Shown piece by piece: positions 10,301-20,079 of a stretch of 26,177 nucleotides of DNA; position 1 is the stretch's first letter, and the number at the start of each line of letters is the position of its first letter. The DNA is taken from contig NW_019773737.1 of the NCBI RefSeq assembly GCF_001039355.2, positions 398,398 to 424,574 on the forward strand, written 5' to 3'. The notes below the pieces were generated by a model, which saw only the letters and a program-made list of their open reading frames with translations, ran no database searches and had not been told where the DNA came from. Source of the DNA: Lingula anatina (lineage: Eukaryota; Brachiopoda; Lingulata; Lingulida; Lingulidae). The translations under genes and the position numbers were made by a program.

Positions 10301-11012
10301 TACACAAACAACCTCAAATCATCAACAACCTCAATCACATTTGCTGTTTTCTTTCAGAGTAAATAATACATTGCAATATAGAAATGTTGTTTTTGGTTAA
10401 TGCTCACTCTTGTGATGATCTATTTCCAGTAAACTTGACACTTAAAAAAGGACTCAGACAACTGATCAGTTTTTCCTAGGTTTTTATTGTTGTTAAGCAT
10501 CATTTGTGCAGATTTCAGAAACATTGGACAATTTTTTTTTAAATTATTAACATTTAACTATATCAAGTCATGGAATTTTGCCGTGCTAATTTTCAGTGTA
10601 ATATTCAGTTTTCTTAAATATATCATCCAAAGACAAGACTTTTCATTAGTCACAGTCAACTGATCAGCTTATCACAGATTTTTATTGTTGTTAAGTATCA
10701 TTTGTACAAATTTTAAAATTATTGGACAAGATTTGACAAAATTATTAACATTTAACTATTTAAGGCCTGGAATTTGCCAGTCTTTTCAATATAATTTTCA
10801 GTTTCCCCAAATATATTGTCTTAGAAAACACTTTTCATAAGATACAAACAACTGATCAGCTTATCACAGATATTTATTGTTGTTAAGCATCATCTGCACA
10901 AATTTTACAAATATTGGACAAGATTTAACAAAATAATTAACGTTTAACTATTTTAAGGCCTGGGATTTGCCAGTCTTTTCAATGTAATTTTCAGTTTCCT
11001 CAAATATATTGT

Positions 11013-11036
11013 CCCCCCCCCCCAAAAAAAAAAAAA
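11013..11036 (+). repeat. C11-A13 homopolymer pair
   Basis: Eleven C then thirteen A replace the usual GTCCAAAGAAAA-like stretch of the monomer. This is probably slippage at a C-rich/A-rich junction or a sequencing length error. Confidence 0.9.
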
Positions 11037-11414
11037 CATTTTCGTTTGACACAGTCATCTGATCAGCTTATCACAGACTTTTATTGTTGTTAAGCATCAT
11101 TTGTACAAATTTCAGAATTATTGGACAAGATTTGACAAAATTATTAGCGTTTAACTTTTTAAGTCCTGAGATTTCCCTGTCTTTTCAATGTAATTTTTCA
11201 GTTTTCCTAAATATATTGTCTTAGAAAACACTTTTCATAAGATACAAACAACTGATCAGCTGATCACAGATATTTATTGTTGTTTAGCATCATTTGTACA
11301 AATATCGTAAATATTGGTCTAGATTTGACAAAATTATTAACATTTAACTATTTTGAGTCACTGTATTTGGCATTCTTTTTAATGTAATTTTCATTTATAT
11401 TGTTCTTGTTCCAG

Positions 11415-11591
11415 AGTACCCTTACAATGAAGAAGCAGGCAGTGAAAGGCAGCACCAAGAGCAGCACTATGTCTTATCCATGTGTACAGTACATGATATT
11501 TGTCAAGATTTAGGACATTGTCAAATATTGTGATAACAACAACCCCTCCCAGAAACCCATTGTAAGGAGTAATCTGCATCTGGCATTGGTA
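11415..11591 (+). repeat. Exon-like cassette, A-type copy 8 (177 nt)
   Basis: The acceptor is TTCTTGTTCCAG and the donor GGTA then GTAAGG. The shared frame reads EYPYNEEAGSERQHQEQHY, then VLSMCTVHDICQDLG, and stops at TGA. The antisense frame is open through the block and beyond it for about 90 codons (11391-11666). All sense frames have stops. Confidence 0.75.
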
Positions 11592-12384
11592 GTAAGGAGA
11601 AGTCTTGTATGGGTATATATTGTTTTCCAGATGACAGTTATAGGTAATTTGCAACTTCTTACACAAACAACCTCAAATCATCAACAACCTCAATCACATT
11701 TGCTGTTTTCTTTCAGAGTAAATGATATGTTGCAATATTGAAATATTTGTTTTGGTTAATTCTCACTCTTGTGATGATCAATTTCCCATAAACTTGACAC
11801 TTAAAAGAAAGACACAGACAACTGATCAGCTTATCCCAGATTTTAATTGTTGTTAAGCATCATTTGTACAGATTTCAGAAACAATGGACAATTTTTTTAA
11901 AAATTACTAACATTTAACTATTTAAAATCATGGAATTTTGCAGTGTTAATTTTCAGTGTAATATTCAGTTTTCTCAAATATATCATCCGAAGACAAGACT
12001 TTTCATTAGATACAGACAACTGATTAGCTTATCACAGATTTTTATTGTTGTTAAGCACCATTTGCACAAATTTCAGAAATATTGGACAAGATTTGACAAA
12101 ATTATTAACATTTAACTATTTTAAGTCCTGCGATTTCCCAGTCTTTTCAATGTAATTTTTAGTTTTCTCAAATATATTGTCCTAAAAAACACTTTTCATT
12201 AGACACAGTCAACTGATCAGCTTATCACAGAATTTTAATGTTGTTGAGCATCATTTGTACAAATTTCAGAAATATTGGGCAAGATTTGACAAAATTATTA
12301 AAGTTTAACTATTTTAAGTCACTGAACTTGCCATTCTTGTCAATGTAATTTTCAGTTCTTTCAGTTATATTGTTCTTGTTCCAG

Positions 12385-12561
12385 AGTACCCTTACAATGA
12401 AGAAGCAGGCAGTAAAAGACAGCACCAAGAGCAGCACTATGTCTTATCCATGTGTACAATACATGATATTTGGCAAGATTTAGGACATTGTCAAATAATC
12501 TGATAACAACAACCCCTTCCAGAAACCCATTGTAAGGAGTAATCTGCATCTGGCATTGGTA
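12385..12561 (+). repeat. Exon-like cassette, A-type copy 9 (177 nt)
   Basis: The TTCTTGTTCCAG acceptor and GTAAGG donor are intact. The shared frame is YPYNEEAGSKRQHQEQHY then VLSMCTIHDIWQDLG, with a TGA stop. It lies 970 bp after the previous cassette (about 5 x 192). Confidence 0.75.
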
Positions 12562-13525
12562 GTAAGGAGAAGTCTTGTATGGGTATGTATTGTTTCCAGA
12601 TGACAGTTATAGGTAATTTGCAACCTCTTAAACAAATAACCTCAAATCATGACATTTGCTGTTTTCTTTTAGAGTAAATAATACATTGCAATATTGAAAT
12701 ATGTTTTGGTTAATTCTCACTCCTCTGATGATCAATTTCCCATAAGCTTGACACTTAAAAGAAGACAGACAACTGATCAGCTTATCCCAGATTTGTATTG
12801 TTGTTAAGCATCATTTGTACAGATTTCAGAAATATTGGCCAAGATTTGACAAAATTATTAACGTTAAACTATTTTAAGTCATTGAATTTGCCAATCTTTT
12901 CAATGTAATTTTCAGTTTTCTAAAAAAATATTATCCGAAGACAAGACTTTTCATTAGTCACAGTCAAATGATCAGGTTATCACAGAATTTTAATGTTGTT
13001 GAGCATCATTTGTACAAATTTCAGAAATATTGGACAAGATTTGACAAAATTATTAACGTTTAACTATTTTAAGTCACTGAACTTGCCATTTTTGTCAATG
13101 TAATTTTCAGTTTTGCCAAATATATTGTTCCAAAAAACACTTTTCATCAGACACAGTCAGCTGATCAGCTTATCACAGATTTTTATTGTTGTTAAGCATC
13201 ATTTGTACAAATTTCAGAAATATTGGACAAGATTTGACAAAATTATTAAAGTTTAACTATTTTAAGTCCTGCGATTTCCCAGTCTTTTCAATGTAATTTT
13301 TAGTTTTCTCAAATATATTGTCCTAAAAAACACTTTTCATTATATACAGTCAACTGATCAGCTTATCACAGATTTTTATTGTTGTTAAGCATCATTTGTA
13401 CAAATATCAGAAATATTGGACAAGATTTGACAAAATTATTAACGTTTAACTATTTTAAGTCATTGAACTTGCCATTCTTGTCAATGTAATTTTCAGTTCT
13501 TTCAGTTATGTTGTTCTTGTTCCAG

Positions 13526-13702
13526 ATTACCCTTACCATGAAAAAGCAGGCAGTGAAAGACAGCACCAAGAGCAGCACTTTGTCTTATCCATGTGTACAA
13601 TACATGATATTTGGCGAGATTTAGGACCTTGTCATATATTCTGATAACAACAACCCCTTCCAGAAACCCATTGTAAGGAGTAATCTGCATCCGGCATTGG
13701 TA
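13526..13702 (+). repeat. Exon-like cassette, A-type copy 10 (177 nt)
   Basis: It is intact, with TTCTTGTTCCAG and GTAAGG. Private variants GGCGAGATTTAGGACC and CATCCGGC are shared only with the copy at 15632, so these two are direct duplicates. Confidence 0.75.
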
Positions 13703-14295
13703 GTAAGGAGAAGTCTTGTATGGGTGTATATTGTTTCCAGATGACAGTTATAGGTAATTTGCAACTTCTTACACAAACAACCTCAAATCATCAACAACCT
13801 CAATCACATTTGCCGTTTTCTTTCAGAATAATTAATACATTGCAATATCGTAATATTTGTTTTGGTTAGTTCTCACTTTTGTGATGATCAATTTCTCATA
13901 AACTTGACACTTAAAAGAGGACACAGACAACTGATCAGCTTATCACAGATTTTTATTGTTGTTAAGCATCATTTGTACAGATTTCAGAAATATTTGACAA
14001 GATTTGACAAAATTATTAACATTTAACTATTTTAAGGCCTGGGATTTGCCAGTCTTTTCAGTGTAATTTTCAGTTCTCCCAAATATATTGTCCCAAAAAA
14101 CACTTTTCATTTGACACAGTCAACTGATCAGCTTATCACAGATTTTTATTGTTGTTAAGCATCATTTGTACAAATTTCAGAATTATTGAACAAGATTTGA
14201 CAAAATTATTAACATTTAACTATTTTAAGTCACTGAATTTGCCATTCTTTTCCATGTAATTTTCATTTCTTTCAGTTATATTTTTCTTGTTCCAG

Positions 14296-14472
14296 AGTAC
14301 CCTTACAATGAAGAAGCAGGAAGTGAAAGACAGCACCAAGAGCAGCACTATGTCTAATCCATGTGTACAATACATGATATTTGGCAAGATTTAGGACATT
14401 GTCAAGTATTGTGATAACAACAACCCCTTCCAGAAACCCATTTTAAGGAGTAATCTACATCTGGCATTGGTA
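14296..14472 (+). repeat. Exon-like cassette, A-type copy 11 (177 nt)
   Basis: Splice-like ends are intact. It shares GCAGGAAGTGAAAGAC and AATCTACATC with the copy at 16208. The CATCTAC change puts a stop in the antisense frame that is open in most other copies. Confidence 0.75.
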
Positions 14473-15631
14473 GTAAGGAGAAGTCTTGTATGGGTATATA
14501 TTGTTTTCCAGATGACAGTTATAGGTAATTTGCAACTTCTTACACAAACAACCTAAAATCAACACATTTGCCGTTTTCTTTCAGAGTAAGTAATACATTG
14601 CAATATTGAAATATTTGTTTTGGTATATTCTCACTCTTCTGATGATGAATTTCCTATAAACTTGACACTCAAAAAATAACAGAGACAGCTGGTCAGTTTA
14701 TCACAGATTTTTATTGTTGTTAATTACCATTTGTTCAAATTTCATAAACATTGGACAAGATTTGACAAAATTATTAATGTTTAACTATTATAAGTCATTG
14801 AATTTGCCAGTCTTTTCAATGTAATTTTGAGTTTTCCCCAAATATGTTGTCCCAATAAACACTTTTCGTTAGTCACAGTCATTATATCAGCTTATCACAA
14901 ATTTTTATTCTTGTTAATCATCATTTGTACAAATTTCATAATCATTGGACAAGATTTGACAAAATTATTAACATTTAACTATCTTAAATTATTGAATTTG
15001 CCAGTCTTTTCAATGTAAATTTCAGTTTTCCTAAATATATTGTCCTAAAAACACTTCTCATTAAACACAGTCAACTGATTAGCTTATCACAGATTTTTAT
15101 TGTTGTTAAGCATCATTTGATTAAATTTCAGAAATATTGAACATGATTTGACAAAATTATTAATCTTTAACTATTTAAAGGCCTGTGATTTGCCATTCTT
15201 TTCAATGAAATTTTCAGTTTTCCCAAATACATTGTCCCAAAAGACATTTTTCATGAGACAAAGTCAACTGAACAGCTTATCACAGACTTTTATTGTTGTT
15301 AAGCATTATTTGTTCAAATTTCATAAACATTGGACAAGATTTGACAAAATTATTAATGTTTGACTATTATAAGTCCTGTGATTTCCCAGTCTTTTCAATG
15401 TAATTTTTAGTTTTCTCAAATATATTGTCCTAAAAACACTTTTCATTAGATACAGACAACTGATCAGCTTATCACACATTTTTATTGTTGTTAAGCATTG
15501 TTTGTACAAATTTCAGAAATACTAAACAAGATTTAACAAAATTATTAACGTTTAACTATTTTGAGTCACTGAACTTGCCAGTCTTTTCAATGTATTTTCC
15601 AATTCTTTCAGTTACATTGTTCTTTTTCCAG

Positions 15632-15808
15632 AGTACCCTTACCAAGAAAAAGCAGGCAGTGAAAGACAGCACCAAGAGCAGCACTATGTCTTATCCATGT
15701 GTACAATACATGATATTTGGCGAGATTTAGGACCTTGTCATATATTCTGATAACAACAACCCCTTCCAGAAACCCATTGTAAGGAGTAATCTGCATCCGG
15801 CATTGATA
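15632..15808 (+). repeat. Exon-like cassette, A-type copy 12 (177 nt)
   Basis: The acceptor is TTCTTTTTCCAG and the donor GTAAGG. It is a duplicate of the copy at 13526. It has CCAAGAAAAAG where other copies have CCATGAAAAAG. Confidence 0.75.
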
Positions 15809-16207
15809 GTAAGGAGAAGTCTTGTATGGGTATATATTGTTTCCAGATGACAGTTATAGGTAATTTGCAACTTCTTACACAAACAACCTCAAATCATCAA
15901 CAACCTCATCACATTTGCCGTTTTCTTTCAGAATAATTAATACATTGCAATATCGTAATATTTGTTTTGGTTAGTTCTCACTTTTGTGATGATCAATTTC
16001 CCATAAACTTGACACTTAAAAGAGGACACAGACAACTGATCAGCTTATCACAGATTTTTTTTGTTGTTAAGCATCATTTGTACAAATTTCAGAATTATTG
16101 AACAAGATTTGACAAAATTATTAACATTTAACTATTTTAAGTCACTGAATTTGCCATTCTTTTCCATGTAATTTTCATTTCTTTCAGTTATATTTTTCTT
16201 GTTCCAG

Positions 16208-16384
16208 AGTACCCTTACAATGAAGAAGCAGGAAGTGAAAGACAGCACCAAGAGCAGCACTATGTCTTATCCATGTGTACAATACATGATATTTGGCAAG
16301 ATTTAGGACATTGTCAAGTATTAAGATAACAACAACCCCTTCCAGAAACCCATTGTAAGGAGTAATCTACATCTGGCATTGGTA
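16208..16384 (+). repeat. Exon-like cassette, A-type copy 13 (177 nt)
   Basis: The acceptor is TTCTTGTTCCAG and the donor has become GTGAGG, which is still acceptable. It is a duplicate of the copy at 14296. It is the last full cassette in the array. Confidence 0.75.
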
Positions 16385-17529
16385 GTGAGGAGAAGTCTTG
16401 TATGGGTATATATTGTTTTCCAGATGACGGTTTAGGTAATTTGCAACCTCTTACACAAACAACCTAAAATCATCACATTTGCTGTTTTCTTTCAGAGTAA
16501 GTAATACAATGCAATATTGAAATATTTGTTTTGGTTAATTCTCACTCTTCTGATGATCAATTTCCCATAAACTTGACACTTAAAAAAACAACACACTCAA
16601 CTGATCAGCTTATCACAGATTTTTATTGTTGATAATTAGCATTTGTACAAATTTCAAAAACATTGGACAAGATTTGACAAAATTATTAACGTTTAACTAT
16701 TTTAAGTCATTGAATTTGCCAGTCATTTCAATGCAATTTTCAGTTTTCAGAAATATATTGTCCTTAAAAACACTATTCATTAAACAAAGTCATTTGATCA
16801 GCTTATCACAGACCTAAATTGTTGTTAAGCCTCATTTGTTTAAATTTCAAAAATATTGAACAAGATTTGACAAAATTATTAATCTTTAACTATTTTAAGG
16901 CCTGTGATTTGCCATTCTTTTCAATGAAATTTTCAGTTTTCCGAAATATATTGTCCTTAAAAACACTTTTTATTAAACATAGTCAACTGATCAGCTTATC
17001 ACTGATTTTTATTGTTGTTAAGCATTATTTGTACAAATTTCAGAAATATTGGACCAAATTTTATCAAAATTTTTAATGTTTAACTATTTTAAATCATTGA
17101 ATTTGCCAGTCTTTTCAATGTAATTTTCAGTTTTCCTAAATATATTGTCCCTAAAAATGCTTTTCATTAGCTACAGTCAACTGATCAGCTTATCACGGAT
17201 TTTTATTGTTGTTAAGTATCATTTGTAGAAATTTTAGTAATATTGGCCAAAATTTGACAAAATAATTAATGTTTAACTATTTTAAGGCCTGTGATTTGCC
17301 AGTCTTTTCAATGTAATTTTCAGTTTTCCCAAATATATTGTCCTTAAAAACAATTTTCATTAGATACAGTCAACTGATCAGCTTATCACACATTTTTATT
17401 GATTGTTAATTATCATTTGTACAAATTTCATAAACATTGGACAAGATTTGACAAAATTATTAACGTTTAACTATTTTAAGTCATTGAATTTGCCAGTCTG
17501 TTCAATGTAATTTTCAGTTCTTTCAGTTA

Positions 17530-17560
17530 TATTGTTCTTTTGAAATATTTGTTTTGGTCA
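17530..17560 (+). repeat. Deletion junction where a cassette is missing
   Basis: The upstream tract TTCAGTTATATTGTTCTTT is followed immediately by TGAAATATTTGTTTTGGTC, which normally lies beyond the cassette. The acceptor AG, the 177-nt block and the second splice-like block are all removed. Confidence 0.75.
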
Positions 17561-18130
17561 ATTCTCACTCTTCTGATTATCAATTTCCAATAAACTTGAC
17601 ACTTAAAAAAAGACACAGACAACTGATCAGCTTATCACAGATTTTACGTGTTGTTAAGAATCATTTGTAATCGAATTTATTAACATTGGACTATTTTAAG
17701 CCAAGGTATTTGCCAGTGTTTTCAGTGTAATTTTTAGTTTTCTCAAATATATTGTCCAAAGAAGATACTTTTCATTAGACACAGTCAACTGATCAGCTTA
17801 TCACAGATTTTTATATTTGTTAAGCATCATTTGTACACATTTCAGAAACATTTGGCAGGATTTGTCAAAATTATTAATATCTAACTTTTTAAAGCTATGG
17901 TATTTGCCAGTGTTTTCAGTGTAATTTTCAGTTTTCTCAAATATGTTGTCTGGAAAAATACTATTCATTAGACACGGTCAGCTGATCAGCTAATCTTAGA
18001 TTATGTAAGTTATTCAGCTTAATTTGTACAAATTTTAGAAAAATTGGACTAGATTTGATTAAATTTTTTAACATTTAACTATTTTAATTCATTGAATTTG
18101 CCAGTCTTTTCCATGTAATTTTCAGATTTT

Positions 18131-18387
18131 ACCTCTGCCAAGGAGGTTATGTTTTCATCCCTGTTTGTTTGTAAGTCTGTCTGTCATCAACATACTCAAA
18201 AAGTTGTGGACCGATTTTGATGAAATTTGTCAAACTGTCAGATGTGGGCCAAGGAACAGATGATTAGTTTTTGGTGGTGAACCGGATCAATAATCAATCA
18301 ATAATCAAAAATATCGAAAATTTAGGGGTGAAACGGCATTGGATGGAGACTTTGCTGCCTTGGTGGAGGTCTGTGCTCTCTGAGTGC
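18131..18387 (+). mobile_element. MITE-like element, copy 1 (257 bp)
   Basis: It runs from ACCTCTGCCAAGGAGGTTAT to GGTCTGTGCTCTCTGAGTGC and interrupts a monomer between TAATTTTCAG and TAATTTCAG, which may be an imperfect target duplication of 8-9 bp. The ends carry related inverted text (ACCTCTGCCAAGG against CCTTGGTGGAGGT). The interior has GTGGACCGATTTTGATGAAA, TTTTTGGTGGTGAACCGG and ATCAATCAATAATCAA. It has no coding capacity. The sequence resembles a very widespread animal interspersed repeat ending in GGAGGTCTGCGCTC-type text; that family assignment is from memory. Confidence 0.7.
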
Positions 18388-18422
18388 TTTTCTAATTTCA
18401 GTTATATAGTTCTTTTTTCCAG

Positions 18423-18450
18423 CGAACCCTTACCATAAAAAAGCAGGCAG
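18423..18450 (+). repeat. Truncated cassette at the right edge of the array
   Basis: TTCTTTTTTCCAG is followed by CGAACCCTTACC and the first ~28 nt of a cassette, ending at GCAGGCAG. Unrelated sequence follows. The array therefore stops inside a cassette. Confidence 0.75.
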
Positions 18451-18927
18451 GAATTTTTCAGCGTGGCATTCGGTTTTGCTTTGTGTGTGTGAACAAGCAA
18501 GCAAAGTGAATTTTTTACCGAAAATTTGAATTTGAAATACCCCGATTTTTCAGATGGCAGTGTGAAAGGGGTACTAGTCTTCTCTACTTTATCAGATACT
18601 CTGATTCTAGGCATATCTAAGCAAAGAAGTTTGAATTCGTCATTCATTATAATTATTATTTTTAATATTCTTTGGACAAGGTTATTTTCAAGAATGATTT
18701 ATTCCTCTCATATTGTTTTTTTAACTTTATAAAGATAAACGGGATTATGACCCAATAGGTTTTAAATAAGAACTTAAACATTTCATGAAATAGATAATGT
18801 TAATAATAGTAAAATATTTAATGGCCTGATAAAAAGTCAGTGACTGCACACTCCTGTTTGATATAACTAATTGATGTATATATTACGAATTTAAAATATG
18901 TATGATATGCTAGGCATTTTATTCCAG
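18451..18927. other. Unassigned sequence between the array and the receptor relic
   Basis: The sequence is unique here. It includes GTGTGTGTGAACAAGCAAGC and a possible stem formed by ATTCGGTTTTGCTTTG (18469-) and CAAAGTGAATTTTTTACCGA (18503-). No convincing coding exon is visible. The 3' end (18,900-18,927) supplies the acceptor ATTTTATTCCAG of the next exon. The first half could be a fragment of another transposable element. Confidence 0.35.
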
Positions 18928-19093
18928 ATATATTTACTGGACAGACTGGGGTCATATCCCTTACATTGCTTGTGTTGGAATGGACGTCACCAACCGGTCA
19001 TCTGTGATCACAGAGAAACTGGGCTGGCCTAATTTCTTGACCTTTATGTCACCAGGAAGATGTGGGGGCTGATGCACATCTGGATTACATGGA
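18928..19093 (+). pseudogene. LRP2: LRP-type receptor, YWTD (LDL-receptor class B) exon, broken
   Basis: After the acceptor TTATTCCAG the exon reads [19 protein letters not shown], then [16 protein letters not shown]. This is the hallmark of a YWTD beta-propeller blade from LDL-receptor-related proteins, which sit on the cell surface and bind and internalise many ligands. The family pattern continues [20 protein letters not shown]. Here it survives only in other frames: YVTRKMW, then ADAHLDYME after a further 1-base loss, so at least two frameshifts are present. The exon ends at GGA then GTAAAT, and the split Glu codon (GA, G) completes correctly with the next exon. YWTD repeats occur in several receptors; the LRP2 assignment rests on the tail exons downstream. 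Confidence 0.82.
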
Positions 19094-19409
19094 GTAAATG
19101 TCAGCTTCTAGTTATTGATTTTCTAGGAAAATGTGATGGAATACTCCCATATATTTTACGATTGGAAAAATGTGGGGTTTTTTATAAAATGTATTATATT
19201 TATTACATCTTCAGTTGACAAATGTAACCAAATTTGGTATGTGGTATTGTCACAGGTTATTACAGCCAAGCAGGTCTGGAGGTTGTAAAGTTGATTTTCT
19301 TACAGAGACATATTATAAACAGTTCAATGCAGGTTCTGTAGTTTTTCTTGTTCCATTTTATATATGCAAAATGACATGAAATCTAATAGATACATACATT
19401 ACATTTCAG

Positions 19410-19559
19410 GTATGCCAACCTTGATAACAGCAACAGACAGTGGGTCATATCAGGAGTCAGAACATCTGAAAAATATAACTCTTACAAAGGCCATTGAGCG
19501 TAATGTGTCTCCAACTCCTGATTGGAAGCCATACAATGTCGAAGTCCAGAGACAACTAG
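19410..19559 (+). pseudogene. LRP2: LRP-type receptor, second YWTD-propeller exon, broken
   Basis: The acceptor is TACATTTCAG. In the frame set by the preceding exon it reads YANLDNSNRQWVISG, matching the LRP blade continuation (EYxNLDGSNR..VLSG). It then loses frame and meets a stop near 19496. Later pieces survive in another frame: TKAIER (compare WNTKAIER in LRPs) and DWKPYNVEVQRQ (compare HRPYDVQVYHP.RQ). The expected middle, with the next FALTLFED.IYWTDWN segment, appears deleted. The donor is ACTAG then GTCAGT. The splice phase with exon 18928 is preserved although the reading frame is not, so this is a decayed genomic copy, not a retrocopy. Confidence 0.72.
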
Positions 19560-19665
19560 GTCAGTTCTTAAAAATTGTAAAGTTTGTGAGTGAACTAAAT
19601 GTTCATTTGTAGTGGCTTTATATGGTACCATTGATTTGAGTTTTGTAAAATATTGTAAAATTGTA

Positions 19666-19840
19666 GGGCTCAGTTTCATCAAGGCTGGATAGCGCTAACC
19701 TATGGATAAATATGGCCGCTATCCTCTGGATAGTGCTATCCATAGAATAGTGCATTTCATCAACAGTGGATAGCGTTATTCAGGGAATAAATCGGCTTAT
19801 CCAGAGGATAAAGTTGTCCACTCAAAATAGGTGGGATAAA
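19666..19840 (+). promoter_or_regulatory. Harbinger left terminus with clustered GGATA palindromes
   Basis: Motifs include GGATAGCGCTA, GGATAAATATGG, GCTATCCTCTGGATAGTGC, TGGATAGCGTTATTC and CTTATCCAGAGGATAAAG. TATCCTCTGGATA and TTATCCAGAGGATAA are near-palindromes. Repeated subterminal motifs of this kind are the usual binding sites for the element's Myb-like protein; that role is inferred. Confidence 0.6.
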
Positions 19841-20079
19841 TCTGGCATCATGCTGTTAAATCATCCAAAATGGTAAACCTGCTTGGTTTGGCAGTAAAAC
19901 CTTTGAGATTTCACAGACGTAGAATGAGTAGAGAGAAAACTTTATACTGGTTGCTATAAACATAAAAGCCATGATAGTTGCTAACAACAGCAGTGGTCTA
20001 TACCATATTTGGGTAATAAATTACCCACAATACCCCTGTGTTCTGGTGCCATCTGTCGTCTGCTTTTCTATCTTGCAGG

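Larger units (their letters stand above)
13430..14640 (+). repeat. Higher-order duplication of a cassette pair, left copy
   Basis: The pair at 13526 and 14296 recurs as 15632 and 16208. The first members share private variants (GGCGAGATTTAGGACC, CATCCGGCATTG). The second members share others (TTCCATGTAATTTTCATTTC, GCAGGAAGTG, AATCTACATC). Spacing within the pair is 770 bp here and 576 bp in the other copy, a difference of one monomer. Confidence 0.8.
15530..16540 (+). repeat. Higher-order duplication of a cassette pair, right copy
   Basis: This is the partner of 13430-14640, offset 2106 bp at the first cassette and 1912 bp at the second. The difference of 194 bp is one monomer lost or gained between the cassettes. 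Confidence 0.8.
9954..18130. repeat. Tandem array, A-type block 2
   Basis: The ~193-bp monomers resume (landmark GTCAACTGATCAGC at 16982, 17176 and 17369, spaced 194 and 193 bp; also 13156 and 13349). Six full cassettes lie at 11415, 12385, 13526, 14296, 15632 and 16208. There is also one tail-only remnant and one deletion junction. Subfamily markers against block 1 are TTCTTGTTCCAG before most cassettes, GATATTTGG in place of GACATGTGG, CCCCTTCCAG in place of CCCATTCCAG, and GGCATTGGTA before the donor. The monomers at 17,550-18,120 are more diverged, as expected at an array edge. Confidence 0.93.

Noticed and set aside
2685-16384. Mutually exclusive alternative exons of a Dscam-like gene
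   Set aside because: The cassettes are nearly identical, not diversified, and each sense frame holds stops, so they cannot supply alternative protein segments.
185-18130. LTR retrotransposon or endogenous viral origin of the array
   Set aside because: No reverse transcriptase, integrase, protease, primer-binding site or LTR-type ends were seen in any frame.
18402-18732. Overlapping 68- and 81-codon frames on both strands
   Set aside because: No splice context, domain or conservation clue; one starts inside a truncated cassette.
19364-19612. 82-codon frame as an independent small protein
   Set aside because: Most of it is another frame of the LRP exon 19410-19559, where YANLDNSNRQWVISG is the family-consistent reading.
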